Below are positions 15,675 through 26,070 of a stretch of DNA of 49,950 nucleotides, piece by piece. Position 1 is the first letter of the stretch. Each line of letters starts with the position of its first letter. A program made the position numbers and the translations under genes. The notes under the pieces are model-generated. The model had not been told where the DNA came from. It searched no databases and saw nothing but the letters and a program-made list of their open reading frames with translations. The DNA is from Candidatus Methylomirabilota bacterium. GTDB taxonomy: Bacteria > Methylomirabilota > Methylomirabilia > Methylomirabilales > Methylomirabilaceae. The stretch lies in NCBI GenBank assembly GCA_016207095.1, contig JACQQF010000002.1:1-49950 (forward strand), given 5' to 3'.

Positions 15675-18196
15675 GAGCTGTGGTGGACAAGGAAGAGACG
15701 TTTGGAGGCACGGAGGAGGCGCCCGCTTCTGCGGTAGAGATCGCCGAAACCAAGACCGAGGAGCAGGCCCGAAAGGTGCCTGACACGATCCCCCTTCTTC
15801 CAGTGCGAGATGTGGTGGTGTACCCCTTCATGATCTTGCCCTTGTTCGTCGGACGCGAGAAGTCAGTCCGGGCCGTTGATGAATCGCTGTCGAGGGACCG
15901 ACTGATCCTGTTGGTGGCACAGCGGGATGCCGAGAAGGAGGATCCCGGCGTCGATGAGATCCATTCAGTCGGAACCGTTGCGATGATCATGCGAATGCTC
16001 AAGATGCCGGACGGGCGGGTGAAGGTGTTGGTGCAGGGTCTCACCCGAGCCAGGGTGCTCGGGATAGAGCGCCGGGATCCTTACTTCGAGGCGCGGATTG
16101 CCGAGATCCATGAGGCGGAGGGAGTCACCTCGGCGATTGAGGTGGAGGCCCTCATTCGGTCGGTCAAGGAGCTGGTGAGCAAGAGCGTCACGCTCGGAAA
16201 GCAGATCGCACCGGATGTGGTGGTGATTGTCAGCAACCTTGATCACCCGGGGCGTTTGGCCGATCTCGTGGCCAGCCATCTGGATCTGAAGATCGAGCAG
16301 GCCCAGGAGGTTCTGGATCTCTTCGATCCGATCCAGAGACTGAAGAAGATCGGTGAGCTTTTGAGCAAGGAGATCGAGGTCCTGGAGGTCCAGCAGCGGA
16401 TCCAGAGCCAGGCCCGGGAGGAGATGGATAAGACCCACCGGGAGTACTATCTCCGGGAGCAGATGAAGGCGATCCAGAAGGAGCTTGGTGAGACCGACGA
16501 CCGTGGCCAGGAGCTCCAGGAGTTGGAGCAGAAGATCAAGAAGGCAAAGATGCCGGACGGGGTTGAGGCCGAGGCGAAGGCTCAGCTCGGTCGGTTGAAC
16601 CGTATGCACCCCGACGCGGCCGAGGCCTCTGTGATCCGCACGTATCTCGACTGGCTCATCGAGTTGCCGTGGAGTCGGCAGACCAAGGACAAGCTGTCCA
16701 TCAAGCAGGCCTCCAAGATCCTCGATGAGGATCACTACAACCTCGAAAAGGTGAAGGAGCGGATCCTCGAGTATCTGGCGGTCCGGAAGCTGAAGAAGAA
16801 GATGAAGGGCCCGATCCTCTGCTTTGTGGGCCCGCCGGGTGTGGGAAAGACCTCTCTTGGTCGATCCATCGCCCGTGCCATGGGACGCAAGTTCATCAGG
16901 ATTTCGTTGGGGGGAGTTCGTGATGAGGCAGAGATCCGCGGCCATCGCCGGACCTATATCGGCGCCCTCCCTGGGCGGATCATCCAGGGGATCAAACAGG
17001 CTGGGTCGAACAACCCGGTGTTCATGATCGACGAAGTGGACAAGGTGGGGACCGATTTTCGCGGCGATCCCTCCTCTGCCCTCCTGGAGGTCTTGGATCC
17101 GGAGCAGAATTTCAGCTTCAGCGACCATTACCTGGGGGTCCCGTTCGACCTCTCCAATGTCATGTTCATCTGCACGGCCAACCTTGCCGACCCGATCATC
17201 TCTGCCCTGCGAGACCGGCTGGAGATCATCGATATCTCCGGCTACACCGAGGAGGAGAAGCTCCATATCGCCAAGCGGTACCTGATTCCTCGGCAGTATC
17301 GAGAGCACGGGATCGACGGGAAGCGGCTGCTCATCACCGACGAAGCGATCCTCAAGATGATCGACGAGTATACCCGGGAGGCCGGGCTCCGAAATCTCGA
17401 GCGGGAGATCGCCAGGGTCTGCCGCAAGGTGGCCCGCGAGGTGGCGGAGGGGAAACGGGGCCAGACCCGGGCGACCGCGACGGTCCTCCAACGATATCTG
17501 GGAGCCCCCAAGTTTCTGCCCGACCCGGAACAGGCGACCGATGAGGTCGGCGTGGCCACCGGTTTGGCGTGGACCCAGACGGGCGGGGACATCATCTACA
17601 TCGAGTGCAGTATCTTGCGTGGGAAGGGAAATCTGTCCCTGACGGGTCACCTGGGGGAGGTCATGAAGGAGTCGGCCCAGGCCGCGCTCAGCTATGCTCG
17701 CTCGCGGGCCGCCGATCTGGGGATCAAGGACGATGTGTTCACCAAGTGTGACATCCACATCCATGTCCCGGCCGGCGCGATCCCCAAGGATGGTCCGTCG
17801 GCTGGCATCACCATGGCCACAGCGCTGCTCTCGGCCCTGACCAAGGTCCCTGTGAAGCGGGACGTGGCGATGACCGGCGAGGTAACCCTTCGCGGCAAGG
17901 TCCTGCCAGTGGGTGGGGTCAAAGAGAAGGTGCTGGCGGCGCGACGGATGGGGATTCACACGGTCCTGATCCCCGCGAGAAACGACAAGGATGTCAAGGA
18001 ACTTCCGGCGAATGTCAAACGGGGGATGGAATTCATCTTGGTGGACCACATGGACCGGGTGTTGGAAGGGGCCTTGGCCACGCAGGCCAGGGCCAAGCGT
18101 CGGCTCCAGGTGGCTATCAGCGCCAAGCGGGCAACGGCCTCACAGAGGCAGCTCAGCCTCGCCGGGACTGCGCGGGGGCGCCGCTACCGTGTCTAA
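15671..18196 (+). CDS. lon: ATP-dependent Lon protease
   Basis: A cytosolic AAA+ serine protease that degrades misfolded and regulatory proteins. About 841 aa. Domains in order: LON substrate-binding domain ([20 protein letters not shown], about 40-235), a coiled-coil linker with the [13 protein letters not shown] signature, the AAA+ module with Walker [12 protein letters not shown] (about 387) and Walker [13 protein letters not shown], and the protease domain with the Ser-Lys dyad in [10 protein letters not shown] (Ser about 710) and GGVKEK (Lys about 751). The start is uncertain: TTG 15671 overlaps galU but lies only 2 bases after AAAGGAG; GTG 15680 or 15683 gives normal spacing. The final 8 bases overlap the RNase J start. 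Confidence 0.97.
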   Translation: MRAVVDKEETFGGTEEAPASAVEIAETKTEEQARKVPDTIPLLPVRDVVVYPFMILPLFVGREKSVRAVDESLSRDRLILLVAQRDAEKEDPGVDEIHSVGTVAMIMRMLKMPDGRVKVLVQGLTRARVLGIERRDPYFEARIAEIHEAEGVTSAIEVEALIRSVKELVSKSVTLGKQIAPDVVVIVSNLDHPGRLADLVASHLDLKIEQAQEVLDLFDPIQRLKKIGELLSKEIEVLEVQQRIQSQAREEMDKTHREYYLREQMKAIQKELGETDDRGQELQELEQKIKKAKMPDGVEAEAKAQLGRLNRMHPDAAEASVIRTYLDWLIELPWSRQTKDKLSIKQASKILDEDHYNLEKVKERILEYLAVRKLKKKMKGPILCFVGPPGVGKTSLGRSIARAMGRKFIRISLGGVRDEAEIRGHRRTYIGALPGRIIQGIKQAGSNNPVFMIDEVDKVGTDFRGDPSSALLEVLDPEQNFSFSDHYLGVPFDLSNVMFICTANLADPIISALRDRLEIIDISGYTEEEKLHIAKRYLIPRQYREHGIDGKRLLITDEAILKMIDEYTREAGLRNLEREIARVCRKVAREVAEGKRGQTRATATVLQRYLGAPKFLPDPEQATDEVGVATGLAWTQTGGDIIYIECSILRGKGNLSLTGHLGEVMKESAQAALSYARSRAADLGIKDDVFTKCDIHIHVPAGAIPKDGPSAGITMATALLSALTKVPVKRDVAMTGEVTLRGKVLPVGGVKEKVLAARRMGIHTVLIPARNDKDVKELPANVKRGMEFILVDHMDRVLEGALATQARAKRRLQVAISAKRATASQRQLSLAGTARGRRYRV

Positions 18197-19853
18197 CGAT
18201 CGGACGGTCCGCATCATCCCCCTGGGGGGCTTGGGGGAGATCGGGCTGAACATGATGGTTGTAGAGGCGCCCGATGAGATCGTGGTGATCGATGCGGGCC
18301 TGATGTTCCCGGACGAGGAGATGCTAGGGATCGACCTGGTGATCCCAGACATCAGCTACCTGCTGGCTCGTCGGGAGAAGGTGCGGGCGGTGCTCCTGAC
18401 CCACGGACACGAGGATCACACGGGCGCCCTTCCCTATCTGCTGGCCGAGCTGAAGGTCCCGGTGTACGGGACGCCCCTCTCGCTTGGGCTGGCCGGGGAG
18501 AAATTGAAAGAAGCGAATCTCCTGTCGGAGGCCGACCTGAGACCTGTTCACCCCAGGGATCGCCTTCAACTCGGCGCCTTCGATGTCGAGTTCCTTCGGG
18601 TCAGTCACAGCATCCCCGACGGCGTCGCGCTGGCGATCGGGACTCCCGCGGGCATGATCGTGCACACCGGCGATTTCAAGTTTGATCAGAGCCCGGTGGA
18701 TGGACAGTTGGTGGATTACCGGAGGCTCTCTGAGCTGGGCGATGGCGGTGTGTTGGCCCTGCTCTCGGATAGCACGAACGCCGGGCGGGACGGATTCACG
18801 CCCTCCGAGAGGGCAGTAGGCAGGGCGTTCGAAGAGATCTTCCGGTCGGCTGCCGGCCGCGTGGTGCTGGCCTGCTTCGCTTCGAACATCCATCGGGTCC
18901 AGCAGGTCTTGGATGTGGCGGCAGTGCTTGGAAAGCAGGTGGCGATCAGTGGCAAGAGCATGGTGGCGAACACGCGGATCGCCAGCGAGTTGGGCTATCT
19001 CCGAATCCCCAAGGGCACGCTCGTCAGTCTGGAGGAGTTACAGCGCCTCCCCCCCGCTCAGGGGGTGGTCGTTACCACAGGGAGCCAGGGCGAGCCACTG
19101 TCCGCCATCTCCAGGATGGCTGTGGGCGAGCACAAACAGCTCCAGGTGGCGCCCGGCGATACCGTCATCTTCTCGGCGAGGGTGATCCCCGGCAATGAAA
19201 AATCGATCGCTCGGACGATCAATCGATTCCTGCGGCAGGGAGCCCGTGTCATTACAGAAGAGGTGGCCTTGGTCCATGTGTCGGGTCACGCGAGTCGAGA
19301 GGAACTTAAGCTGATGTTGAATCTGACCCGGCCCGCCTTCTTCGTGCCGATACACGGAGAGTCCCGCCATCTGCACCTGCACGCGGCCCTTGCGCGGGAG
19401 GTTGGAATAGCGGAGGGCCGAACCTTTGTCATCGAAGACGGCGACATCTTGGAGCTCAGCGGGGAGGTCGGCCAGGTGGTCGGCAGGGCGCCAGTCGGTC
19501 GTGTCTTCGTGGATGGGAAGGGGATCGGGAATGTGGGGGAGTCCGTGCTTCGCGACCGACAGCGCTTGGCGCAAGATGGGGTGGTCGTCGTGGTCATCGG
19601 CGTTGACCGACATCGCGGCAAACTGGTCGCAGGGCCGGAGATCCTCTCTCGCGGGTTCGTGTACGAACAGGCCTCGGAGACGCTCATGGATGAGATGAAA
19701 GCGCTGATCGTCTCGGTCGTGGACCGCTCCTCCGAAGAGGAGTGGGCTGACCGCCCCCTCATCCAGCAGCGGATCACGAGTGCGCTAAAAAAGCACCTGC
19801 AGAGGGAGATCGAACGGCGGCCCGTGATCGTGCCGGTGATCATCGAGGTCTGA
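18189..19853 (+). CDS. rnj: Ribonuclease J (metallo-beta-lactamase/beta-CASP RNase)
   Basis: A 5'-exonuclease and endonuclease for mRNA decay and rRNA maturation; 554 residues, the usual size. GTG 18189 (GTGTCTAAC) overlaps the lon stop and gives the normal N-terminus [20 protein letters not shown]. The metallo-beta-lactamase zinc motif is complete ([15 protein letters not shown]), with GLMFPDEEM before it, HTGDFKFD, the beta-CASP region ([38 protein letters not shown]) and a C-terminal domain. Two-base or eight-base overlaps in this operon suggest translational coupling with lon. Diderms often rely on RNase E instead; no RNase E gene is visible here. Confidence 0.95.
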   Translation: MSNDRTVRIIPLGGLGEIGLNMMVVEAPDEIVVIDAGLMFPDEEMLGIDLVIPDISYLLARREKVRAVLLTHGHEDHTGALPYLLAELKVPVYGTPLSLGLAGEKLKEANLLSEADLRPVHPRDRLQLGAFDVEFLRVSHSIPDGVALAIGTPAGMIVHTGDFKFDQSPVDGQLVDYRRLSELGDGGVLALLSDSTNAGRDGFTPSERAVGRAFEEIFRSAAGRVVLACFASNIHRVQQVLDVAAVLGKQVAISGKSMVANTRIASELGYLRIPKGTLVSLEELQRLPPAQGVVVTTGSQGEPLSAISRMAVGEHKQLQVAPGDTVIFSARVIPGNEKSIARTINRFLRQGARVITEEVALVHVSGHASREELKLMLNLTRPAFFVPIHGESRHLHLHAALAREVGIAEGRTFVIEDGDILELSGEVGQVVGRAPVGRVFVDGKGIGNVGESVLRDRQRLAQDGVVVVVIGVDRHRGKLVAGPEILSRGFVYEQASETLMDEMKALIVSVVDRSSEEEWADRPLIQQRITSALKKHLQREIERRPVIVPVIIEV

Positions 19854-19868
19854 GGAAGGAGGCGACTG

Positions 19869-22133
19869 ATGGCGACTGGCGGCGAGTCGGAGCCGGCGAC
19901 GGCCAAAGGGCGGCAGACGGCGGGAGATCGATCGCCGCGCGTACAGATCCTCACTCACCCCAAGACCCAGGAGGTGTTGGGAATCCTCGGGATCGCGGTT
20001 GCCATCTTCCTCCTGGCCAGCCTTCTCTCGTACGATCCCCTCGACCCCTCGTTCTTCAACTCTGGAGGCGGCCCCGAGCATCAGGTACGCAATTATGCCG
20101 GTCGGTGGGGGGCGGAACTGGCCGGCGATCTTCTCGAGGTGCTGGGGGTTGGCGCGCTGACCCTGCCGTTTTTCCTCGTCTTCCTGAGCTGGAGGCGGGT
20201 GACAGCCAAGACCACCCCCTTACTGATCGTGAAGCTGGTGGGATTCCTTTTGCTCTTGCTGGGTCTCGGTCTGCTGGCCCAGCTCTTGGCTAGAGAGGGA
20301 CTTTCTATCGGCCCGGCCTCGGAGCGGCCCGGAGGATTCGTCGGCAAGGAGCTCCATCGCATCTTCAGCCCGCTGGTCGGCCGTGTGGGTCTGCCGCTGC
20401 TCGGTTTGACGGCGCTCTCAATCGCGGTGGCGTGTTTGACCTCTCGGTCGCTCGCAGGCTTCTCCTCCGGTTGGGGCGGGCTCGTCGGCCGGGTCGCTGC
20501 GGGTTGGCGGGAGCGGAAAAGCGCCAAGGCGCAGCTGCCCGGCCGGATCCGACCACCGTACACCCCTCCCGCCGAGGAGGAACCAAGGGTCGAGAGCCGA
20601 CCCACTCCGATCCTGTCGGAACCTAGCCCTGGACCTGGCACATCTGAGCCTGAGGCGCCAGCGATGGAGAAACCGGTGCAACGTTTCTTCCCGTTCGTCG
20701 TCCCGAAGGAGGGGTTTCAGGCGCCACCCTTGTCGCTCCTCGATATGCCGAGTTCGGTCGATCTCGGGATCTCCAAGGAGGAGCTTGAGACCAACGCTGG
20801 GGTCCTGGAGCGAAAGCTTCTCGACTTCGGCGTCGAGGGGAAGGTGGCCGAGGTCCAGCCGGGGCCCGTTATCACTCGGTACGAGATCGAGCCCGCGCCG
20901 GGGATCAAGATCAACCGGATCGTCGCTCTGGCTGACGATCTGGCGCTGGCCCTGCGAGCGCTGACCGTGCGTGTGGTTGCGCCGATCCCAGGGAAGGCGG
21001 CCGTCGGCGTCGAGATCCCGAATCGACATCGCGCTGTCGTTCACCTTCGGGAGGTGCTCTCGTCCAAGGCGTTCGATGGGTCTGCCGCACATCTTCCCCT
21101 GGCCTTGGGGAAGGACATCGCCGGTGAGCCGTTTGTGGCCGAGCTGGCCCAGATGCCTCACCTGCTGATCGCTGGGGCCACGGGTTCGGGCAAGAGTGTC
21201 TGCATCAACGCCCTGATTCTGAGCCTCCTGTACAAGGCCACGCCGGAGAGCGTGCGTCTCCTGCTGATTGATCCGAAGCGGGTGGAGCTTTCGATCTACG
21301 ACGGGGTACCGCACTTGGCCGATCGGGTCGTGTCCGATCCAAAGGAGGCGGCGAAGCGACTTCATCGTCTCGTGAACCATATGGAGGGCCGATACAAACT
21401 GTTCGCCAGACTCGGTGCGCGGAATGTCGTCACCTACAACCGGCTGATCCGGATCGCCAGGCGGGAGGGGGGTGGGGAGGTCTTCCGTCCGCTCCCGTAC
21501 CTGGTGGTGGTCATCGACGAACTGGCCGACCTGATGCTAACCGCCGCCGCCGAGGTTGAGGGCGCCATCGCCAGGCTGGCGCAGATGGCGCGGGCGGTCG
21601 GGATTCACCTGATCGTGGCGACTCAGCGGCCCTCGGTCGACGTGATCACTGGGATCATCAAGGCCAACTTCCCCGCAAGGTTAGCCTTCCAGGTCTCCTC
21701 GAAAGTGGATTCCAGGACCATCCTCGATATGAATGGCGCTGAGCATCTGCTGGGCGATGGGGATATGCTGTTCATCCCGCCCGGCAGTTCTAAGCCGATC
21801 CGGATCCATGGCTCGTTTGTGTCCGATATCGAGATCAAACGCGTTGTCGATTTTCTGAAGGCTCAGGGTAAGGCCGAGGAATTTCCCTGGTCGTTGCTCC
21901 CCGCGGAGGAGGAACAGGAATCGACCGGTGATGAAGAGGACGAGATGTACAAACAGGCGGTCGAATTGGTGGTGTCGACGCGGCAGGCCTCCATCTCGCT
22001 CATACAACGGCGGTTGCGGATCGGGTTCAATCGTGCGGCGCGAATGGTTGAGCGGATGGAACGAGAAGGAATCGTCGGTCCCATTGAAGGAAGCCGGCCG
22101 CGGGAGGTGCTTGTGGAGCAGCGGACCCTCTAG
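19869..22133 (+). CDS. ftsK: DNA translocase FtsK/SpoIIIE
   Basis: A septal DNA pump that clears chromosome termini and activates XerCD at dif during division. 754 residues, with the start at ATG 19869 after GGAAGGAGG. The N-terminus has about four membrane helices (IAVAIFLLASLLSY; ALTLPFFLVFLSW; LVGFLLLLLGLGLLAQLL; LPLLGLTALSIAVACL), then a Pro/Glu-rich linker (about 225-285), the alpha/beta motor with Walker A AGATGSGKSVCIN and Walker B LVVVIDELADLM, and the winged-helix gamma domain that reads KOPS sequences (QASISLIQRRLRIGFNRAAR). The shorter linker is typical of non-enteric FtsK. It lies between RNase J and lolA in one transcription unit, and ftsK next to lolA is a common pairing. Confidence 0.96.
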   Translation: MATGGESEPATAKGRQTAGDRSPRVQILTHPKTQEVLGILGIAVAIFLLASLLSYDPLDPSFFNSGGGPEHQVRNYAGRWGAELAGDLLEVLGVGALTLPFFLVFLSWRRVTAKTTPLLIVKLVGFLLLLLGLGLLAQLLAREGLSIGPASERPGGFVGKELHRIFSPLVGRVGLPLLGLTALSIAVACLTSRSLAGFSSGWGGLVGRVAAGWRERKSAKAQLPGRIRPPYTPPAEEEPRVESRPTPILSEPSPGPGTSEPEAPAMEKPVQRFFPFVVPKEGFQAPPLSLLDMPSSVDLGISKEELETNAGVLERKLLDFGVEGKVAEVQPGPVITRYEIEPAPGIKINRIVALADDLALALRALTVRVVAPIPGKAAVGVEIPNRHRAVVHLREVLSSKAFDGSAAHLPLALGKDIAGEPFVAELAQMPHLLIAGATGSGKSVCINALILSLLYKATPESVRLLLIDPKRVELSIYDGVPHLADRVVSDPKEAAKRLHRLVNHMEGRYKLFARLGARNVVTYNRLIRIARREGGGEVFRPLPYLVVVIDELADLMLTAAAEVEGAIARLAQMARAVGIHLIVATQRPSVDVITGIIKANFPARLAFQVSSKVDSRTILDMNGAEHLLGDGDMLFIPPGSSKPIRIHGSFVSDIEIKRVVDFLKAQGKAEEFPWSLLPAEEEQESTGDEEDEMYKQAVELVVSTRQASISLIQRRLRIGFNRAARMVERMEREGIVGPIEGSRPREVLVEQRTL

Positions 22134-22141
22134 GTCATAAC

Positions 22142-22921
22142 ATGCGAGGTGCGAGAAGTACAGTGCGACGTGCGAGGTGCGACGTGCGAGGTGCGACGTG
22201 CGAGGCGGAACGCACCGCGCACCCCGCACCCCGCACCCCGCACAGCTTCCTTCGCACTTCGCACTATCTAGCCATCCTGCTGCTGGCGGAGATCGCGTTT
22301 CCGTTGGGTGCGTCGGCGCTGACAGCCGAGGAGGTGGCCGACAAGGTGCAGGCCACCTACAAAGGTTTCTCGGACCTCCAGGCCGGGTTCGTGCAGCGGG
22401 CGACCAATCGGCTGAGCGGGATGAGCCAGGAGGCGTCAGGCCGTCTGTTCCTCAAGTGGCCCGGGAAGATGCGATGGGAGTACGACAGTCCGGAACCCAG
22501 GCTGTTCCTCGTCGACGGCAAGACCCTCTGGAGCCATAGCCCGCTGGAACGGCAAGCGGTGGCGCAAGACGTGAGTGGCTCGCTCAGCACGGGGCCCATC
22601 GGGATCCTCTTTGGGGTTGGCAGCCTCCGGCGAGATTTCCGAGTCCGAAAGATCCTCCACGCGGGAACCAGGGAAGGCCGGGAGCATCTCCTGGACCTTG
22701 CGCCGAAAGGACAAGATCTCTCCTTCAAACGCGTGATCCTGGCGATTGACCAGGAAAGCTTCTTGATCAAACGACTGACCGTCTTCGATCTCTACGGGAA
22801 CACCACCGTTGTCGAACTGTCCGGATTAAAGGTCAACGGTGGCCTGGAGGACGCACTTTTCAAGTTTTCGCCACCCCCGGGCACCGATCTGGTGGCGCCT
22901 CCAAGATCTCCCGTCCGGTAG
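22142..22921 (+). CDS. lolA: Outer-membrane lipoprotein carrier LolA with repeat-derived leader
   Basis: A periplasmic shuttle carrying lipoproteins from LolCDE to LolB. The mature part is recognisable from LTAEEVADKVQATYKGFSDL through LFLKWPGKMRWEYDSPEPRL and LFLVDGKTLWSH to the C-terminal beta sheet. The only usable start is ATG 22142, which makes an unusually long, Arg-rich leader of about 40 residues before the hydrophobic signal core (LAILLLAEIAFPLGASA). That leader is encoded by a dispersed GTGCGAGG-type repeat (22143-22266). No ATG, GTG or TTG lies in frame between GTG codons inside the repeat and the signal core. So the repeat has either extended the leader or replaced the original start. 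The gene lies 8 bases after ftsK. Confidence 0.88.
   Translation: MRGARSTVRRARCDVRGATCEAERTAHPAPRTPHSFLRTSHYLAILLLAEIAFPLGASALTAEEVADKVQATYKGFSDLQAGFVQRATNRLSGMSQEASGRLFLKWPGKMRWEYDSPEPRLFLVDGKTLWSHSPLERQAVAQDVSGSLSTGPIGILFGVGSLRRDFRVRKILHAGTREGREHLLDLAPKGQDLSFKRVILAIDQESFLIKRLTVFDLYGNTTVVELSGLKVNGGLEDALFKFSPPPGTDLVAPPRSPVR
22143..22266. repeat. Dispersed GTGCGAGG-type inverted repeat, copy 1
   Basis: Tandem GTGCGAGGTGCGACGTGCGA-like units on the left are answered by CGCACC/CCCCGCAC units on the right, so the element can fold back on itself. It fills the ftsK-lolA junction and codes for the first part of the LolA leader. A second copy of the family is at 33096-33164. Confidence 0.75.
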
Positions 22922-22982
22922 GTCTGCGGCGGTTTAGCGTAGAGGGCGGGTGCTATCAGAAGTTAGAAGACCGTTCCAAATT

Positions 22983-23015
22983 CCAGGTTCCGGGTTATAA
23001 CAACCTGGAACCTGG
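22983..23015. repeat. Inverted repeat between lolA and yajQ
   Basis: CCAGGTTCC (22983-22991) pairs with GGAACCTGG (23007-23015), continued inward by GGTT/AACC around the loop ATAAC with one mismatch. No U tract follows. It may be a dispersed repeat or an mRNA-stabilising hairpin between two genes. Confidence 0.6.
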
Positions 23016-23049
23016 CACGTTGTACACGGAACTACTGAGGAGATCGCCT

Positions 23050-23541
23050 GTGTCCAAAGAGAGTTCATTCGATATCAGTTCCACGGTCGATCTGCAAGAG
23101 GTGGACAACGCCGTTCAGCAATCGATGAAGGAAATCGGGCAACGATTCGACTTCAAGGGGACAGCGTGCCGCATCGTCCGTGATGAGATGGGCCTCATTC
23201 TGCACGCCGACGACACCTTTAAACTCAAGGCCGTGGTGGACCTCTTGGAGTCGAAGCTGGTGCGACGGAAGGTCTCACTGAAGGCGCTTGTCTACGAGGC
23301 CTCCGAGCCGGCGGCGAAAGGGACGATTCGGCAACGAGTCATGCTGCAACAGGGGATCTCTGCCGAGAAGGCCCGCGAGATCGTGAAGGCCATCAGGGGA
23401 CTTGGCCACAAGGTCCAGGCACAGATCCAGGGGGACCAAGTGAGGGTTTCTGGAAAGAGTAAGGACGACCTGCAGGCCGTCATCCAGCCATTGCAGGCGC
23501 ACGATTTTGGCATTGACCTGCAGTTCGGCAATTATCGGTGA
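23050..23541 (+). CDS. yajQ: YajQ family nucleotide-binding protein
   Basis: 163 residues, the normal YajQ/UPF0234 length. It starts at GTG 23050 after GAGGAG (23037-23042), giving the family N-terminus SKESSFDISSTVDLQEVDNAVQQ. Other conserved segments are RFDFKGTACRI and the C-terminal KVQAQIQGDQVRVSGKSKDDLQ with final DFGIDLQFGNYR. Members bind nucleotides, and some Xanthomonas and Pseudomonas homologues bind cyclic di-GMP and influence transcription. That is of interest because the next gene encodes a probable diguanylate cyclase, although a functional link is only inference. Confidence 0.93.
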   Translation: MSKESSFDISSTVDLQEVDNAVQQSMKEIGQRFDFKGTACRIVRDEMGLILHADDTFKLKAVVDLLESKLVRRKVSLKALVYEASEPAAKGTIRQRVMLQQGISAEKAREIVKAIRGLGHKVQAQIQGDQVRVSGKSKDDLQAVIQPLQAHDFGIDLQFGNYR

Positions 23542-23627
23542 GGATGAGGATTGCCTGTGTGTTTTCCCTTTGTTGGGGAGACGAAATCAAGTAAGATCTA
23601 AGTGCGTGGCTGGGCTGGAGTGATCGC

Positions 23628-26048
23628 ATGCAGGAAGGTCGGAACGAGGAGAACGCGACGATCCTGATCGTCGATGACGAGCCAGGGTGGGTCGGCAGAT
23701 TTCAGAAGATACTGGAGCGCCAGGGGTTCTCCATCGTGGTGGCCCACTCGAAGCAGGAGGCCCTGGAGGCGCTTGTCACCTGCCAGTCGCACGTGATGGT
23801 GCTGGACCTCGACAAGGCTTACCTCGAGGGCCGTCAGATCCTCACAGCCCTCAGGGCCGACGAGGGCAAGCGACATCTGCCAGTGATTGTCTCTACGACC
23901 GGGGTAACCGCTCAGCAACGCGCCCAGGGGCTGAGGTGGGGGGCAGACGATTTCATTGGCAAGCCGGTTGACCCTGAAGAGTTGGCCGCTCGTGTCGAGG
24001 TGTGGCTGCGGATCAGCCGCCTCCGACGGGAAGCCATGGCCAAGAATCGGGCCCTGTCCGCCTTGTATGCTATCGCCACCTCGCTGAGTCGCTCCCTCAA
24101 TCTGAAGGAAGTGCTGGAGCAGGCCCTTCAGCAGGTCCTTGACCTGATGGAGCTGGATGCCGGATTCGTCCGTTTAGAGGGTGAGGGCGGCCAGGAGCTC
24201 AGAATCTCTGCTGGGAAAGGGATGTTCGCCGCTGAACTGGAAGCCATCGGGTCGGTGGGGCCCTGCGAGGAGTTCGCCAGGACCGTCGTCCGAGCAGAGG
24301 CGCCGGTCTTCATCTCCAATGTCGCGGCGGCTCCTGGTGTGCTCGCGGCCGTTGGGGTGATTCCGGGCGTTCGGTCGGCAGCAGGGGTCCCTCTCGTCTC
24401 TAAGCACCGCGTGGTGGGGACCATCAGCATGTTCGGGCGACATCCCCGCCAGTTTTCTCAGGAAGAGGAGCGACTGCTGGCCGGCCTCGGCCATCAAGTC
24501 GGTGTTGCGATTGAAAACGCACGCCTTTTCGAGGAGACCAATGCGGCCTTGGCGAGGTCGAACCTCCTCTACGAGCTCAGCAACCAGTTGCATGCGATTC
24601 AGAATTTTGAAGAAACATTGCAGTTGGCCGCGCAACAGATCCTTGAAGCCTTCCAGGCGAGCGGGACCCTCATTTCGTTGCAGGAGGCCGCGCCCGGCGC
24701 GGTCACTCGGGTTGGAATCTTCCTGAGCGGCCGGCAGGGCGCCGAACGTTCATCGGTTCCGGACCCGATTGCCCAGGCAGTCATGGCCACGGGCAGGCCG
24801 ATCCTGATCCCTCGTGCGAGCCAGATTCCCGATTATGTCCCGGCGTCGGTGTTGGAGGAAGGGGTCGAGGCGCTGCTTGCCGTTCCGGTGCAGGGCCTGT
24901 CCGGCCGTCACGGCGCCCTTGCTCTCTACTTCAGAGACCCCAAGGACTTCCGTCCCCTCGATGTCGAAACCCTTGTGACGTACGCCAATCACCTGGGGAT
25001 CGCCTTGGAGAATGCGCGACTGTACACCGCGCTTCAGGATCGGGCAGAGCGTATCGCGGCGGTGAATCGACTGACCAGAGTCATCAGCGCCTCGTTCGAT
25101 ATCGGTGTCGTCTACCAGACCTTTGCCGCGGAAGTGAGACGGCTCATCCCGTACGACTGGATGGGGGTCGTCGTGCCGGATAGCTCAGGAAAGGGATTCA
25201 GGATGTTCCAGCTCGCGACCGATCCGCCCAGCACAGGCGAGCCGGCCAGCGTCTGGTTGGCGAAAGAAGGGACGAGCATCGAGTGGGTGATGTCCCAGCG
25301 ACGTTCCCACATCGAGTTGGATCTGGTCGAAGCGAGGCGGTTCGTCGAGGATGAGGCCCTCCTGAAGGTGGGGATCCGCTCCACCGTCCGCCTGCCACTG
25401 ATCGCTAAGGGGGAGGCGATCGGCGCCCTCTGCCTGAATAGCAGCACGCCCCGCTGCTACGCGGAGCGCGAGCTTGAGCTCCTCGTGCCGCTTGGCGAGC
25501 AATTGGCTATCGCGATCGAAAACGCGCGGCTGTTTCAAGAGACCAACCGGCTGGCCATCACCGATGAGTTGACCGGTCTCTTTAATCACCGACACTTCTA
25601 TCACCGGCTCGAGCAGGAGTTCAAGCGGGCCCAGCGGTACGATCGGCCACTCTCACTCATCATTCTGGATTTCGATTTCTTCAAGCGATATAACGACCTC
25701 CGCGGCCACCTGGCGGGCGATGAGGCCCTTCGTCTCCTTGCCAATCGATTGAGAAGTAACACGCGAGGGGTTGATATCTTGGCCCGATACGGGGGAGATG
25801 AGTTCTGCACCATCCTCCCGGAGACTGATCTCAGACAGGCCTTGGTGCAGGCGGAACGGATCCGCTCCGCCATGGAACGTGACCCCCCTCTCGGGCAGGA
25901 GTTGACGGCGGGCGAGAGGACCACTGTCAGCCTCGGGGTCGCCTGTCTCGGTCCGAACATGTCCCAGGTCGAAGACCTTGTCAGGGCGGCGGATCAGGCG
26001 CTCTATCGGTCCAAGGCGGCGGGCGGCAATCAGATCTCCCTGGCCTGA
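23628..26048 (+). CDS. REC-GAF-GAF-GAF-GGDEF diguanylate cyclase
   Basis: An 806-residue soluble signalling protein from ATG 23628 (GGAG at 23617-23620). A receiver domain (about 10-125; VMVLDLDKA with the acceptor Asp, KPVDPEEL) is followed by three GAF-like domains, each ending in an EQ/LG...AIENARLF-type helix (about 140-300, 310-470, 485-640). The GGDEF domain begins ITDELTGLFNHRHFYHRLEQ and has an intact catalytic RYGGDEFCTIL. An RxxD inhibition site (RGVD) lies five residues before GGDEF, so feedback inhibition by cyclic di-GMP is expected. No membrane segment is seen. The partner kinase is not adjacent. The repeated GAF domains suggest sensing of small ligands or redox state. Confidence 0.93.
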   Translation: MQEGRNEENATILIVDDEPGWVGRFQKILERQGFSIVVAHSKQEALEALVTCQSHVMVLDLDKAYLEGRQILTALRADEGKRHLPVIVSTTGVTAQQRAQGLRWGADDFIGKPVDPEELAARVEVWLRISRLRREAMAKNRALSALYAIATSLSRSLNLKEVLEQALQQVLDLMELDAGFVRLEGEGGQELRISAGKGMFAAELEAIGSVGPCEEFARTVVRAEAPVFISNVAAAPGVLAAVGVIPGVRSAAGVPLVSKHRVVGTISMFGRHPRQFSQEEERLLAGLGHQVGVAIENARLFEETNAALARSNLLYELSNQLHAIQNFEETLQLAAQQILEAFQASGTLISLQEAAPGAVTRVGIFLSGRQGAERSSVPDPIAQAVMATGRPILIPRASQIPDYVPASVLEEGVEALLAVPVQGLSGRHGALALYFRDPKDFRPLDVETLVTYANHLGIALENARLYTALQDRAERIAAVNRLTRVISASFDIGVVYQTFAAEVRRLIPYDWMGVVVPDSSGKGFRMFQLATDPPSTGEPASVWLAKEGTSIEWVMSQRRSHIELDLVEARRFVEDEALLKVGIRSTVRLPLIAKGEAIGALCLNSSTPRCYAERELELLVPLGEQLAIAIENARLFQETNRLAITDELTGLFNHRHFYHRLEQEFKRAQRYDRPLSLIILDFDFFKRYNDLRGHLAGDEALRLLANRLRSNTRGVDILARYGGDEFCTILPETDLRQALVQAERIRSAMERDPPLGQELTAGERTTVSLGVACLGPNMSQVEDLVRAADQALYRSKAAGGNQISLA

Positions 26049-26070
26049 GGATCAGGGCCTACCGCAGCTC

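Noticed and set aside
15965..18049. Very long open frame on the minus strand opposite lon
   Set aside because: It is the antisense of a strongly conserved Lon protease; Leu/Asp/His-rich product without domains, caused by GC-rich codon use.
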